A stretch of 64,000 nucleotides of DNA, taken from Tenacibaculum caenipelagi. GTDB lineage: Bacteria > Bacteroidota > Bacteroidia > Flavobacteriales > Flavobacteriaceae. Positions 1 through 8,766 of the stretch are shown one piece after another. The stretch spans positions 372,001 through 436,000 of the forward strand of contig NZ_SNYH01000001.1 of the NCBI RefSeq assembly GCF_004363005.1. The letters run 5' to 3'. Each line of letters opens with the position of its first letter. Within the stretch, counting starts at the first letter, position 1. The position numbers and the translations under genes were made by a program. Under the pieces are notes generated by a model that saw only the letters and a list, made by a program, of their open reading frames with translations, was not told the DNA's origin and made no database searches.

Positions 1-99
1 ATTGTAGCTGCTGGTACAAGTTGTCGTCATCAAATTTATGATGGAACCAAACGATTAGCGAAACATCCAGTAACAATTTTAAGAGAAGCTTTACTATAA
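1..99 (+). CDS. C-terminus of FAD-linked oxidase / Fe-S oxidoreductase (partial)
   Basis: The window opens inside a plus-strand frame that gives 32 residues and ends at a TAA. The visible tail contains GTSCRHQIYDGT and HPVTILREAL, which resembles the extreme C-terminus of the large FAD-binding plus cysteine-rich Fe-S oxidoreductases (D-lactate or glycolate dehydrogenase-like) common in Bacteroidetes. The cysteine in the SCRHQ segment fits the last CCG-type cluster ligand. The catalytic part lies outside the window, so the substrate cannot be named. Confidence 0.65.
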   Translation: MVAAGTSCRHQIYDGTKRLAKHPVTILREALL

Positions 100-162
100 A
101 TTATTGATTTTCATTTGATTATTTTGTACATTTAAGACATTGTAACTTTTAAATATAATGTT

Positions 163-615
163 ATGTCAAGCAACAAAATAATTATTACTAACGCTCTGTT
201 AATTTATGCAGGGATTGTTGGGTTCTTTTTAATTATGAAAATTTTTGGTTTAGAAGATGTTGCTGAGTTGCGTTTTTTAAATTTCATTTTTGTGCTTTAT
301 GGCATTAATAGAGCCATAAAAACAAACATTAAAAAAAACCGTGAGTCATTATACTTTAATAATTTTTCTATTGGTATTGCTACTTCTGCAATAGGTGTAG
401 GAATTACTATTTTGAGTTTAATTTTTTACGTAGATGTAATCGATTCTGGTTTTATAACAATACTTGAGGAATCTTCATTTTGGGGACAAAACCTTAGCCT
501 ACCACTAGTTGTGTTTGCTTTAATTATTGAAGGAATTGCCTCTTCTGTTATTTGTTCGTTTGTTTTAATGCAATACTATAAAAACTATAAACCTTCAGAT
601 ACAATGGTGGTTTAA
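163..615 (+). CDS. Small four-helix integral membrane protein, unknown function
   Basis: A 150-residue hydrophobic protein. Four membrane segments can be read at about residues 8-27, 36-52, 70-92 and 112-137, separated by short charged loops such as KTNIKKNRES. There is no enzymatic motif. Length and layout resemble small DUF4199-type flavobacterial membrane proteins, but I cannot confirm the family. Its TAA at 613-615 overlaps the stop codon of the convergent ctlX gene by 4 bases, so there is no room for a conventional terminator between them. Confidence 0.6.
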   Translation: MSSNKIIITNALLIYAGIVGFFLIMKIFGLEDVAELRFLNFIFVLYGINRAIKTNIKKNRESLYFNNFSIGIATSAIGVGITILSLIFYVDVIDSGFITILEESSFWGQNLSLPLVVFALIIEGIASSVICSFVLMQYYKNYKPSDTMVV

Positions 616-1547
616 TGTTTGGGTAAAAATACCTCAGCCATCATACAACGTGCACTTCCACCTCCACAGGTTTCAATAGTTTGTAATGAGCTGTGTACTA
701 TTTTTGTGTGTTTTTCTAAGGTTTTTAACTGCTGATTTGTCAACGATTCATACGCAGAAGTACTCATTACTAAATAACGTTCATCATTATTTCCGTTTAC
801 TTGTAACATATTTCCTGCAAACTGAGTTACTTGCGTTTCATTAATAGCAATCACTTCTTTACCGTCAGATTTTAAATGCTTCAATACGTTTTTCTTTTCC
901 TTTTTATCATCAATAGCATCTAAACACACTACAGCAAAAGTTTCTGCAACACACATCATTACATTGGTGTGATAAATCGCTTCCCTTACTCCATCAACAG
1001 TTTGATTTGCTTCAAAAATTACAGGAGTAAATTCAAAATCTTCGCAAAATTCTATGAACAATTCTTCATCTGCTCTTGGAGACAAGGCACAATAGGCTTT
1101 TCTATGCTGTCTATCTAAAATCATACTTCCTGTTCCTTCTAAGAAAACAAATTCTTCTTCTGCTTCAGAATAATCAACGACATTCTCAATATGAAACCCC
1201 TTTTCCTCAAGAATTTCTAGCACATCTTCTCTACGCTCCAAACGACGATTCTCTGCAAACATCGGATAAATTCCAACATCTCCATTCTCATGGAAAGAAA
1301 CCCAATTGTTAGGAAATAATGCATCAGGTGTATCAGGTTCCTTTGTATCTTCCACTACCACTACCTCTACCCCAACACCTTGTAGTTTTTGAACAAAATC
1401 ATCAAACTCTTGCTGTGCTTTTGCATTGATAGATGCCGGTAGCATATCTATTAATTCTTGCTGATAGTAGTTATTTACCGCTGTTTGTTCATTCATCCTA
1501 AAACTTGCAGGACGGATCATTAATATTGTGTTCGTTGTTTGTTGCAT
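612..1547 (-). CDS. ctlX: Citrulline hydrolase / amidinotransferase-family protein (CtlX-like)
   Basis: A 311-residue member of the guanidine-modifying (arginine deiminase/amidinotransferase) superfamily. It starts with ILMIRPASFRMNEQTAVNNYYQ and ends with the catalytic cysteine segment ETCGGGSARCMMAEVFLP, where Cys301 is the expected nucleophile. The general acid/base region is present as FPNNWVSFH and the ligand segment as LEGTGSMILD. The CtlX branch hydrolyses citrulline to ornithine, and DDAH-like activities occur in neighbouring branches, so the exact substrate is inferred. The sequence TACCTTCG at 1552-1559 resembles the flavobacterial -7 box and would give an almost leaderless transcript, but no good -33 element is visible. 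Confidence 0.8.
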   Translation of the reverse strand: MQQTTNTILMIRPASFRMNEQTAVNNYYQQELIDMLPASINAKAQQEFDDFVQKLQGVGVEVVVVEDTKEPDTPDALFPNNWVSFHENGDVGIYPMFAENRRLERREDVLEILEEKGFHIENVVDYSEAEEEFVFLEGTGSMILDRQHRKAYCALSPRADEELFIEFCEDFEFTPVIFEANQTVDGVREAIYHTNVMMCVAETFAVVCLDAIDDKKEKKNVLKHLKSDGKEVIAINETQVTQFAGNMLQVNGNNDERYLVMSTSAYESLTNQQLKTLEKHTKIVHSSLQTIETCGGGSARCMMAEVFLPKH

Positions 1548-1685
1548 ATTGCGAAGGTAATAAGATTTTAGTTTGGTTGTTATTATAGATTTATAAACTT
1601 AACAGATAGTAAAACAGCAGTCTTTAGCATTGTAAACAATCCTTATCTTACTAATAATCAATGTTTTTTTTAATAAAAATTTGCG

Positions 1686-1725
1686 CAATTAAATAACTGC
1701 ATATATATTTACAGTTAAATAACTG
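1686..1725 (+). promoter_or_regulatory. Tandem palindromic operator overlapping the arsR-like start
   Basis: Two copies of a 14-base near-palindrome lie 26 bp apart (centre to centre). The proximal copy at 1712-1725 is CAGTTA-AA-TAACTG with perfect arms. The distal copy at 1686-1699 is CAATTA-AA-TAACTG with one mismatch. The proximal copy ends only 4 bases before the ATG at 1730 and would cover the promoter or transcription start. This is the expected arrangement for autorepression by the ArsR-type protein encoded immediately downstream. Confidence 0.65.
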
Positions 1726-1729
1726 CGTA

Positions 1730-2065
1730 ATGAAACTAAGACGAGATGTTTTTCAGGCTATAGCCGACCCAACTAGGAGGACAATAATTACATTGGTAGC
1801 ATTCAATGCTATGACTCCTACTGCTATAGCAGAAAATTTTGATTACTCGAGACAAACTATCTCTAAACACATACAAATTCTTACAGAGTGTGAAATTTTA
1901 GAGCAAGAACAAAAGGGACGAGAAATTTACTATCAACTAAACCCAAAAGGCATGGAAGAAATAGCCAATTTTATTGAGCCTTTCAGAAAATTATGGGACG
2001 ATCGTTTTAATAAACTAGAATCTATAATGAAGAACTATCCTAAAAAACACCCTAATGGAATATAA
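1730..2065 (+). CDS. ArsR/SmtB-family winged-helix transcriptional regulator
   Basis: A 111-residue winged-helix protein. Residues 7-19 ([13 protein letters not shown]) are the classic ArsR opening, and [13 protein letters not shown] near residues 39-51 is the recognition helix, followed by the wing [18 protein letters not shown]. No cysteine pairs for metal sensing are present, so it belongs to the non-metal class usually paired with SRPBCC proteins. Its end overlaps the next gene by 11 bases, implying translational coupling. The tandem palindromes just upstream are its likely operators. Confidence 0.85.
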   Translation: MKLRRDVFQAIADPTRRTIITLVAFNAMTPTAIAENFDYSRQTISKHIQILTECEILEQEQKGREIYYQLNPKGMEEIANFIEPFRKLWDDRFNKLESIMKNYPKKHPNGI

Positions 2066-2513
2066 AACCAACGTTATAGCCGAAGAAGGCAAGCAAGAAA
2101 TTCTAATCACTAGAGAATTTGACCTACCTGTTGAATTACTTTTCAAAGCCTATAAAGAACCTGAAATAATCGAACAATGGATGGGAACAAAAGTTTTAAA
2201 GTTTCAATGGCAAAAACACGGGAGTTACCGTTTTGAGACAACAGACTCGCAAGGAAATAAACATGGATTCAATGGTGTAATACACGATTATATTTCAAAT
2301 CAAAAAATTGTTCGAACTTTTGAAATGGAAGGTATGTCTTTTGGAGTTCAGCTTGAAGTATATGAGTTTGAAAAGCTAACTGAAAATACAAGTAAACTAA
2401 AACAACAAATAATTTACCAATCGGTTGAACACAGAAATCAAAACTTAAAACTGCCCTTTAAACAAGGTATAAACTGGGCGCATAATCAACTTGAAAAAAT
2501 ATTTACTAACTAA
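2055..2513 (+). CDS. SRPBCC / AHSA1-like domain protein
   Basis: A 152-residue protein of the START-like SRPBCC fold, subgroup related to the Hsp90 co-chaperone Aha1 C-terminus. It has the opening [27 protein letters not shown] and the central segment [20 protein letters not shown]. Members bind hydrophobic ligands in a central cavity, and the ligand here is unknown. ArsR plus SRPBCC is a widespread two-gene pair in which the regulator controls its partner. The gene starts inside the regulator's coding sequence. Confidence 0.8.
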   Translation: MEYKTNVIAEEGKQEILITREFDLPVELLFKAYKEPEIIEQWMGTKVLKFQWQKHGSYRFETTDSQGNKHGFNGVIHDYISNQKIVRTFEMEGMSFGVQLEVYEFEKLTENTSKLKQQIIYQSVEHRNQNLKLPFKQGINWAHNQLEKIFTN

Positions 2514-2525
2514 AAATAAAATATT

Positions 2526-2912
2526 ATGATGAAGAGAAACAAAATAATTTATTGGACTGTTACCATATTCCTTTCAATTGGAATGTTGGCTGGTGGTGTA
2601 CAGCAAATGCTACAAGTTGGTGGATATAATGAAATAATTAAACAGTTAGGCTACCCACAATACTTATTGAGTATTTTAGGAGTTTGGAAAATATTTGGTG
2701 TTATTGCCATTCTTATTCCAAAATCTCCTCTATTAAAAGAATGGGCTTATGCAGGCTTTTTCTTTGCCATGTCTGGTGCAGCTATTTCTCATTTTGTAGT
2801 AAGTAAATCACTAATAGACGCTTTACCTTCTTTAATATTATTAATTGTAATCTTTTTATCTTGGTATTTCAGACCAGTAGAAAGAAAATTAAACTTACTA
2901 ATAAAACTATAA
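2526..2912 (+). CDS. DoxX-like family membrane protein
   Basis: A 128-residue inner-membrane protein with four hydrophobic segments (about residues 7-25, 45-63, 72-90 and 97-114). LGYPQYLLSILGVWKIFGVIAIL matches the DoxX-like signature (start of helix 2). These small proteins often travel with ArsR/SRPBCC genes. It lies 12 bases after the SRPBCC gene and 1 base before the next gene, so it is in the same operon. Two Met codons begin the frame, and either could be the start. Confidence 0.75.
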   Translation: MMKRNKIIYWTVTIFLSIGMLAGGVQQMLQVGGYNEIIKQLGYPQYLLSILGVWKIFGVIAILIPKSPLLKEWAYAGFFFAMSGAAISHFVVSKSLIDALPSLILLIVIFLSWYFRPVERKLNLLIKL

Positions 2913-2913
2913 A

Positions 2914-3492
2914 ATGGAAAAAGTTGATAACTATATAGAAAAAGAAAAAAAGTGGAAAGAAGAAACTAAATTATTAAGAGAACTCTGTTTAGAATGCGGG
3001 CTTATTGAAGATTTTAAATGGATGCATCCTTGCTATACTTTTCGAGAAAAGAATATTGTTTTAATTCACAGTTTTAAAGAATACTGTGCACTTCTTTTTC
3101 ATAAAGGCGCTTTATTGAGTGACACTAGCAACATTTTAATTCAACAGACAGAGAATGTACAATCTGCACGTCAAATTCGTTTTACTGAGGCACAACAAAT
3201 AATTGATTTAAAAACAACCATTAAAACTTATATTTTTGAGGCTATAGAGATTGAAAAATTAGGTTTGAAAGTAAAAATGAAAAAAACTACCGAGTTTGAA
3301 ATGCCTGATGAACTTATTAAAGCATTTGAGGAAAATCTCGATTTAAAAAATGCTTTTGAAGCATTAACTCCCGGAAGACAACGAAGTTATTTACTGTATT
3401 TCTCACAAGCAAAACAATCAAAAACTCGTGAGACAAGAATAGAAAAATCAACTCCTAAAATCTTTGAAGGTAAAGGATATAATGAACGATAA
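2914..3492 (+). CDS. YdeI / DUF1801-family protein
   Basis: A 192-residue soluble protein. The N-terminal part (IEDFKWMHPCYTFREKNIVLIHSFKEYCALLFHKG, given here in segments at residues 31-66) is a DUF1801 fold. The C-terminal part (FEMPDELIKAF, then LTPGRQRSYLLYFSQAKQSKTRETRI) is the YdeI/OmpD-associated helical motif. Family members are linked to stress or peptide resistance, but the biochemical role is unknown. It is the last gene of the ArsR-headed cluster. Confidence 0.75.
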   Translation: MEKVDNYIEKEKKWKEETKLLRELCLECGLIEDFKWMHPCYTFREKNIVLIHSFKEYCALLFHKGALLSDTSNILIQQTENVQSARQIRFTEAQQIIDLKTTIKTYIFEAIEIEKLGLKVKMKKTTEFEMPDELIKAFEENLDLKNAFEALTPGRQRSYLLYFSQAKQSKTRETRIEKSTPKIFEGKGYNER

Positions 3493-3555
3493 AAAATTAG
3501 TAATTAAGTCCCAACTTCTCTCCTTATTTTTAATAAAATATACCAACTATCAATA

Positions 3556-4341
3556 ATGATAAACCTTCAAAAAATTGAAGCAATTTCTGACTTTACTCCT
3601 AAAAGAATAAAAAAGTATCTTCTTATATGGTGTAATGAGGGAGAAATTTCTTTAGTAGTTGACAATAAGCGTCTAACTCTCCACAAAAATCAAATTCTTA
3701 CGATAACTTCGGGACAATACCATTACTTTGAAAATGTTAGTGAAGGAAGAGGGTACGTACTTGATTTTACACTCAACTATATATGTAAAACAGAAAAAGA
3801 TATTGAATTAATTTTTCAGAACAGTCTATTTTGTCATTTTGATTACAATGAAGTAATTTCAATAAATTCTCCTGAAGAAATTAAAACCGGAATCCTTAAA
3901 ATAGAAAAAGAATTAAGAGAAAAACCATTTCAATACCTAGATTCAATACATGCACGTATTGAATTACTATTATTCGAAATAAATCGGTCAAAAATTGCCA
4001 ATGGTGGTGAAATATGGAAACCCGAAGCCCTTTTCTTACAATTTTTAGAATTTGTTAGAAATAATTTTGAACACAACTATTCTTTAAAAACCATTGCTGA
4101 ACAGCTTAAAACCTCTGAATTAAAACTAAATGAATTAGCTAAAAAACATGCAGGTAAAACAGCTCAAAATGTCATCTACGGTTTACTAATTTCTGAGGCG
4201 CAACGTATTCTTCAGTACGAAAATAAAAGTGTAAAAGAAGTAGCTTACAATCTAGGTTTTAAAGACCCATACTATTTTTCTAAATTCTTTAAAAATCATA
4301 CAGCAATGTCTCCAACAGAGTTTCAAAACACACTGATTTAG
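3556..4341 (+). CDS. AraC-family transcriptional regulator
   Basis: A 261-residue protein. Residues 1-130 form a cupin-like sensory part (LHKNQILTITSGQYHYFE). Residues about 160-258 carry two helix-turn-helix motifs, the first around LKTIAEQLKTSELKLNELAKKH and the second with the family signature SVKEVAYNLGFKDPYYFSKFFK followed by GMSPTEFQ-like TAMSPTEFQ. It lies 63 bases after the YdeI-type gene and 104 bases before a cupin gene that may be its target. The effector is unknown. Confidence 0.85.
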   Translation: MINLQKIEAISDFTPKRIKKYLLIWCNEGEISLVVDNKRLTLHKNQILTITSGQYHYFENVSEGRGYVLDFTLNYICKTEKDIELIFQNSLFCHFDYNEVISINSPEEIKTGILKIEKELREKPFQYLDSIHARIELLLFEINRSKIANGGEIWKPEALFLQFLEFVRNNFEHNYSLKTIAEQLKTSELKLNELAKKHAGKTAQNVIYGLLISEAQRILQYENKSVKEVAYNLGFKDPYYFSKFFKNHTAMSPTEFQNTLI

Positions 4342-4445
4342 TAAATTTTACATCAAAAACTTAAAATTATCCATTTTTTAGGTTTCAGTTAAGTATCAAC
4401 TTTGTTTTATTAAAATTTTATACAAAACTGTAAACTTAATTAATC

Positions 4446-4808
4446 ATGAACATTAAAGATTATATCACTAAAAGTGAACAAATTACTTGGAACCCACTTA
4501 TTGAAAATGGAGTGCATTATAACGGTGTGTTTGTAAAATCCTTATACTTTGATAAAACTACACAACGCTCAAAAGCTATTTTATTAAAATTTGAAGAAGG
4601 GGCTTCTTATCCTTATCATGTACATCCTGCGGGAGAAGAAATATTGGTATTAAAAGGAAGTTGTGAAATTTTTGGTGAAGTTTTAGAGCAAGGAGATTAT
4701 TTATATACTCCTCCTAAAGGAAAACATAGTGTGAAAACCAAAGATGGTTGTGTTTTATTCTTATCTGTACCAGAAGAAGTAGTTTTAATAAACACTGAAA
4801 CCAATTAA
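4446..4808 (+). CDS. Cupin-domain protein (ChrR-like)
   Basis: A 120-residue single-domain cupin. The metal-binding motif reads YPYHVHPAGEEILVLKG (His, His, Glu ligands) and the second motif GDYLYTPPKGKHS supplies the last His. It resembles the C-terminal sensor cupin of ChrR anti-sigma factors, but no zinc anti-sigma domain or sigma factor is present here. A metal-dependent enzyme or binding role is possible and no substrate can be given. It ends at the bidirectional terminator shared with thiF. Confidence 0.75.
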   Translation: MNIKDYITKSEQITWNPLIENGVHYNGVFVKSLYFDKTTQRSKAILLKFEEGASYPYHVHPAGEEILVLKGSCEIFGEVLEQGDYLYTPPKGKHSVKTKDGCVLFLSVPEEVVLINTETN

Positions 4809-4835
4809 AAAAAGAGTGGATCTCCACTCTTTTTT
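4808..4835. terminator. Bidirectional intrinsic terminator between cupin gene and thiF
   Basis: A perfect stem AAAAAAGAGTGGA / TCCACTCTTTTTT with a two-base gap lies between the plus-strand cupin gene and the minus-strand thi operon. It has a T run on each strand, so it can end transcription from both sides. Confidence 0.85.
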
Positions 4836-4854
4836 AATATGATTATCTCAAAAC

Positions 4855-5913
4855 CTATGAACCAAGCCCACCTTTTAAATTTAAAAAAGTAATGGTATCA
4901 AACTGTTGTTCTAAAAAATCAATTGCTCGTTGGCTACGTACTCCTGATTTACAATAAACAACCACAGGCTTCTCAGTGTTTATTTCTTCATATCGTTGAG
5001 TAAGCTCTCCTAACGGAATGTGTTGTCCACCTATATGATGTTGTTCCCGTTCCCAATCCTCACGAACATCTAATAAATTATAGGATGTTAGATTATTTTG
5101 TAACTCCTCTAAAGTTATTTCATGGATAGCAGTTTTAATTCCACAAAAGAATTCATAATCGTTATCTAACTCCGTTACTTCAGCTTTATCGGTTCTTTCA
5201 AACTTCAATATCATTTGACGCATGCTTAAGGTATCATACATCAATAATCTATTGGCTAACACCTCTCCTATTCCACAAATAATCTTAATAGCTTCATTGG
5301 CTTGTAAACTTCCAATAATTCCAGGTAATACACCTATTACACCAATTTCAGAACAATTGGGTGATTCTTCTGGTTTGGGTGGAGTTGGATATAAACATCG
5401 ATACGTAGCACTTCCTTGATAATTAAATACACTTACTTGTCCTTCAAACTTAAAAATAGCACCGTATACCAATGGTTTTTGAGTTAATACTGCTGCATCG
5501 TTGGTTAAATAACGAGTGGCAAAATTATCACTCCCATCTACAATTACATCATATTTCTCAAATAAAGAAACGGCATTCTGATTCGTTAGTTTTTCTTTAT
5601 ATACATGAAATTGAACAAAAGGGTTCAATTTTGATAAACGATTCGCTGCTGTTTCCGCTTTAGACTTTCCTATATCATCTACCGTATATAATACTTGACG
5701 CTGTAAATTACTTTGGTCTACTACATCATCATCTATAATTCCAATCGTACCTACACCTGCTGCCGTTAAATATTGCAATACAGGACACCCCAATCCACCA
5801 GCACCGATTACCAATACTTTGGCCTGTTTAAGTTTTAATTGCCCTTCTTCTCCTACTTTATCTAGAATAAGATGGCGATTATATTGTTTTTGTTCTTCTT
5901 GACTTAAGTTCAT
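4855..5913 (-). CDS. thiF: ThiF/MoeB-type adenylyltransferase fused to a rhodanese domain
   Basis: A 352-residue two-domain protein. Residues 1-245 are an E1-like adenylyltransferase with the nucleotide-binding GAGGLGCPVLQYL and the DDDVVDQSNLQRQVL motif. Residues about 260-352 are a rhodanese with the active-site loop VYCKSGVRS. In this operon it should adenylate the C-terminal glycine of ThiS and hand sulfur from the rhodanese cysteine. The sequence alone would also fit a MoeB-type enzyme for molybdopterin. Position at the end of the thi operon and the lack of moa genes favour ThiF. Confidence 0.85.
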   Translation of the reverse strand: MNLSQEEQKQYNRHLILDKVGEEGQLKLKQAKVLVIGAGGLGCPVLQYLTAAGVGTIGIIDDDVVDQSNLQRQVLYTVDDIGKSKAETAANRLSKLNPFVQFHVYKEKLTNQNAVSLFEKYDVIVDGSDNFATRYLTNDAAVLTQKPLVYGAIFKFEGQVSVFNYQGSATYRCLYPTPPKPEESPNCSEIGVIGVLPGIIGSLQANEAIKIICGIGEVLANRLLMYDTLSMRQMILKFERTDKAEVTELDNDYEFFCGIKTAIHEITLEELQNNLTSYNLLDVREDWEREQHHIGGQHIPLGELTQRYEEINTEKPVVVYCKSGVRSQRAIDFLEQQFDTITFLNLKGGLGS

Positions 5914-5984
5914 GTTTAATTGTAGAATAAATTCACCTCAATAACTCTTAAAATCTTCATTCTTGATTCTAATAGTGTAACGGT

Positions 5985-7097
5985 CTAACTTCTAAAATGC
6001 TCCCAATCTTTCCAAACTACTTCTAATCCCTGACCTTTTAGCATCTGTACAATTTCTTCAGTGCTTCGTTCGTCTGAAATTTCAAATTGCTCTAACGACT
6101 GTGGTTCAACACTATACCCTCCAGGATTTGTCTTAGATTCTGCACTGATTGAGGTAGCCCCTAAATTAATAATATTATTCCTAAAAACTTCACTTTCTCG
6201 GGTAGACATTGACAGTTCTACATCTTCATCCAAGAGTCTAAATGCACAGATTAATTGTACCAAATCTGCATCTGTCATTTCTACTTTGGGTTCTAATCCT
6301 CCTGAATGAGGTCTTAAACGTGGAAATGAAATAGAATACTTCGTTTTCCAGTAGGTTTTCTGTAAATATTTTAAGTGCAATGCGGTAAAAAAGCTATCCG
6401 CACGCCAATCTTCCAGTCCAAATAAAGCGCCTAATCCTATTTTATGAATTCCAGCTTTCCCCAATCTATCAGGTGTTTCCAAACGATATTCAAAATTTGA
6501 TTTTTTCCCTTTTGGATGATGCTTTTTATACTCTTGTTGATGATAGGTTTCTTGATATACCAACACCGCGTATAATCCGCTTTCAATCAACAATTCATAT
6601 TCATCTTGGTCTAAAGGTTGTACTTCAATCGTAATATTTGAAAACTGAGAACGTATGAGTTGAATTGCATTTTTAATATAATCAACTCCAACTGTTTTAT
6701 TGGCTTCACCTGTAACTAACAAAATATGGTCGTATCCTTTCGCTTTTAAAAAAGCAACTTCTTTCAATATTTCAGCATCAGTTAAGGTTCTCCTCGGAAT
6801 TTTGTTGGTAAAACTGAATCCGCAATACGTACATATATTCTGACACTCGTTACTCAAATACATCGGAGCATACATTTGAATGGTATTTCCAAATCGCTTT
6901 TTAGTGAGCATACGACTTCTTTGCGCCATTTGCTCTAAAAATGGTTTTGCTGCAGGAGATATCAACGCTTTAAAATCTTCTAAGTCGAGTTTATCCTTTG
7001 ATAAAGCACTTTCAACATCAACGGATGTTTTATCGAATATGCTTTGTAAAGTTTCATCCCAATTGTATTGGTTGAATGTGTTTTTGAAACTACTCAT
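5985..7097 (-). CDS. thiH: 2-iminoacetate synthase ThiH (radical SAM)
   Basis: A 370-residue radical-SAM enzyme that cleaves tyrosine to dehydroglycine (2-iminoacetate) and p-cresol for the thiazole ring. The [4Fe-4S] motif CxxxCxxC is seen as CQNICTYCGFSF. Further ThiH features are LVTGEANKTVG, the barrel segment YQETYHQQEYKKHHPKG, and the C-terminal STRESEVFRNN. The organism therefore uses tyrosine rather than the ThiO glycine oxidase. A 195-base spacer with a palindromic element separates it from thiG. Confidence 0.93.
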   Translation of the reverse strand: MSSFKNTFNQYNWDETLQSIFDKTSVDVESALSKDKLDLEDFKALISPAAKPFLEQMAQRSRMLTKKRFGNTIQMYAPMYLSNECQNICTYCGFSFTNKIPRRTLTDAEILKEVAFLKAKGYDHILLVTGEANKTVGVDYIKNAIQLIRSQFSNITIEVQPLDQDEYELLIESGLYAVLVYQETYHQQEYKKHHPKGKKSNFEYRLETPDRLGKAGIHKIGLGALFGLEDWRADSFFTALHLKYLQKTYWKTKYSISFPRLRPHSGGLEPKVEMTDADLVQLICAFRLLDEDVELSMSTRESEVFRNNIINLGATSISAESKTNPGGYSVEPQSLEQFEISDERSTEEIVQMLKGQGLEVVWKDWEHFRS

Positions 7098-7170
7098 AAT
7101 ATATTGTTCGTTTTATCTTTTTTCCATTGATGAAAAAAGAAACAAAAAAATCTAGTCTTATTAACCCTTA

Positions 7171-7266
7171 GCTGATAAAAATCACATCCTCGAAACTAAA
7201 TGAAAAGAACTCGCTTCGCTCAAACAGCTTTTCATTTTTAACGTTTCTTTCGGTGGATTTTATCAC
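7171..7266. repeat. Nested imperfect palindrome between thiG and thiH (REP-like)
   Basis: Inner arms AAATGAAAAG (7198-7207) and CTTTTCATTT (7228-7237) are perfectly complementary around a 20-base loop containing the tandem TCGCTTCGCT. Outer arms at 7171-7185 and 7252-7266 (GCTGATAAAAATCAC, GGTGGATTTTATCAC) also pair imperfectly. The GC-richer centre and nested symmetry are unlike the surrounding spacer and resemble interspersed palindromic elements of flavobacterial genomes. Only one copy is present in the window, so repeat status is inferred. Confidence 0.5.
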
Positions 7267-7292
7267 TAGACTTAATTATGACACTGCTTAAT

Positions 7293-8063
7293 CTAACTTA
7301 AAAAACTCGTTAACGGACTACTTGCCGCTGCTTGTTTTCTTACAGGAGCTAGTTTTGCTTCATATGCCATTCTTCCTGCTTCCACTGCCATCTTAAAGGC
7401 TTGCGCCATGGCTACTGGATTTTGTGATACAGCAATAGCTGTGTTTACCAAAACAGCATCGGCTCCTAATTCCATAGCATATGCTGCATGGGAAGGTGCT
7501 CCAATACCAGCATCAACCACTACTGGAACAGTAGATTGTTCAATAATGATTTCTAAAAACTCTAACGTTTTCAATCCTTTATTACTTCCAATAGGAGCTC
7601 CTAAAGGCATTACACATTGTGTTCCTACTTCTTCTAATCGTTTACATAAAACCGGATCTGCATGGATATAAGGCATTACTACAAATCCTTTTTTTACTAA
7701 CGCTTCTGCCGCTTTTAAGGTTTCTATAGGATCCGGCAATAAATACCTTGGGTCTGGATGTATTTCTAATTTTACCCAATTTGTTTCTAATGCTTCTCTG
7801 GACAATTCTGCTGCAAAAACAGCTTCTTTTGCGGTACGAACTCCCGAAGTATTCGGTAATAAATTGATTCTTGTGTGATTTAAATGTGATAAAATATCAT
7901 CTTCTTCGTTTTGAACATCTACTCTTTTTAAAGCTACTGTTATCAATTCACTTTCTGAAGCTAACAGAGCTTCTTTCATTAATTGTGAGGAGCTGAATTT
8001 TCCTGTTCCTGTAAATAATCGTGAGGTAAATGTTTTATCGGCTATGGTTAAGTTGGTATTCAT
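7293..8063 (-). CDS. thiG: Thiazole synthase ThiG
   Basis: A 256-residue TIM-barrel enzyme that builds the thiazole phosphate from 1-deoxyxylulose 5-phosphate, iminoacetate and ThiS thiocarboxylate. The start [14 protein letters not shown], the Schiff-base lysine region [11 protein letters not shown] and the phosphate-binding [24 protein letters not shown] segment are all present, and length matches the family. It sits 10 bases after thiE. Confidence 0.95.
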   Translation of the reverse strand: MNTNLTIADKTFTSRLFTGTGKFSSSQLMKEALLASESELITVALKRVDVQNEEDDILSHLNHTRINLLPNTSGVRTAKEAVFAAELSREALETNWVKLEIHPDPRYLLPDPIETLKAAEALVKKGFVVMPYIHADPVLCKRLEEVGTQCVMPLGAPIGSNKGLKTLEFLEIIIEQSTVPVVVDAGIGAPSHAAYAMELGADAVLVNTAIAVSQNPVAMAQAFKMAVEAGRMAYEAKLAPVRKQAAASSPLTSFLS

Positions 8064-8073
8064 TGTTACTGAT

Positions 8074-8721
8074 TTATTGTGCTCCTATTTTGTACACTTG
8101 TTCGTTAGTACTTGGTGCTTTTAAAATTTTGTGGAATGCAGGAATCGAGTTAAAATTTTGAGTAATCGCTCCTGAAACAGCGATACCATATACTCCTGTG
8201 TTTATAATTTCAGATACGTCTTCTATAGTAATTCCTCCAATGGCTATTATTGGAGTGGTTGTTTTTAATTCTTCTAATAGCACTTGATAGCCAACAACTC
8301 CTAAAACTGGACTTAAATTCTTTTTAGTTTCAGTAAACTGAAAAGGGCCTAAACCGATATAATCTACTTCCTTTTCTAAGAGTTTTTTACAATCTTCCAA
8401 AGTATTGGCTGTTCCTCCTACGATATATAAATCACCTAAATACGCTTTTGCTTTTAACGGACACGTATCTGTTTTTCCTAAATGAACTCCATCTGCTTTG
8501 ATTTCTTTAGCTACTTTATAATAATCGTTTATGATTAAACGGGTTTGGAAATGACTCGTAATTTCTCTTGCTTTTTGAGCTGTTTCTAAAATAGTTTTCG
8601 GATCCAGATTCTTTAATCGAAGTTGTACCCATTCTGCTCCAGAAGCACAAGCTCTTTGAACATTTTCTAAATGCTCTTCTGACGTTTTTCCTTGTGTTAT
8701 ATAGTGTAGTTTACTTATCAT
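8074..8721 (-). CDS. thiE: Thiamine-phosphate synthase ThiE
   Basis: A 215-residue TIM barrel that joins the HMP pyrophosphate and thiazole phosphate. Motifs include WVQLRLKNL (RxK pyrophosphate binding), [24 protein letters not shown] and the loop [13 protein letters not shown], followed by [10 protein letters not shown]. These match functional ThiE better than the second ThiE-like protein in the operon, so this is the likely true synthase. Confidence 0.9.
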   Translation of the reverse strand: MISKLHYITQGKTSEEHLENVQRACASGAEWVQLRLKNLDPKTILETAQKAREITSHFQTRLIINDYYKVAKEIKADGVHLGKTDTCPLKAKAYLGDLYIVGGTANTLEDCKKLLEKEVDYIGLGPFQFTETKKNLSPVLGVVGYQVLLEELKTTTPIIAIGGITIEDVSEIINTGVYGIAVSGAITQNFNSIPAFHKILKAPSTNEQVYKIGAQ

Positions 8722-8766
8722 TCTTTTTAGTAATTAGTGTATTAATAGAAGTTAAGGAGTTAAGTA

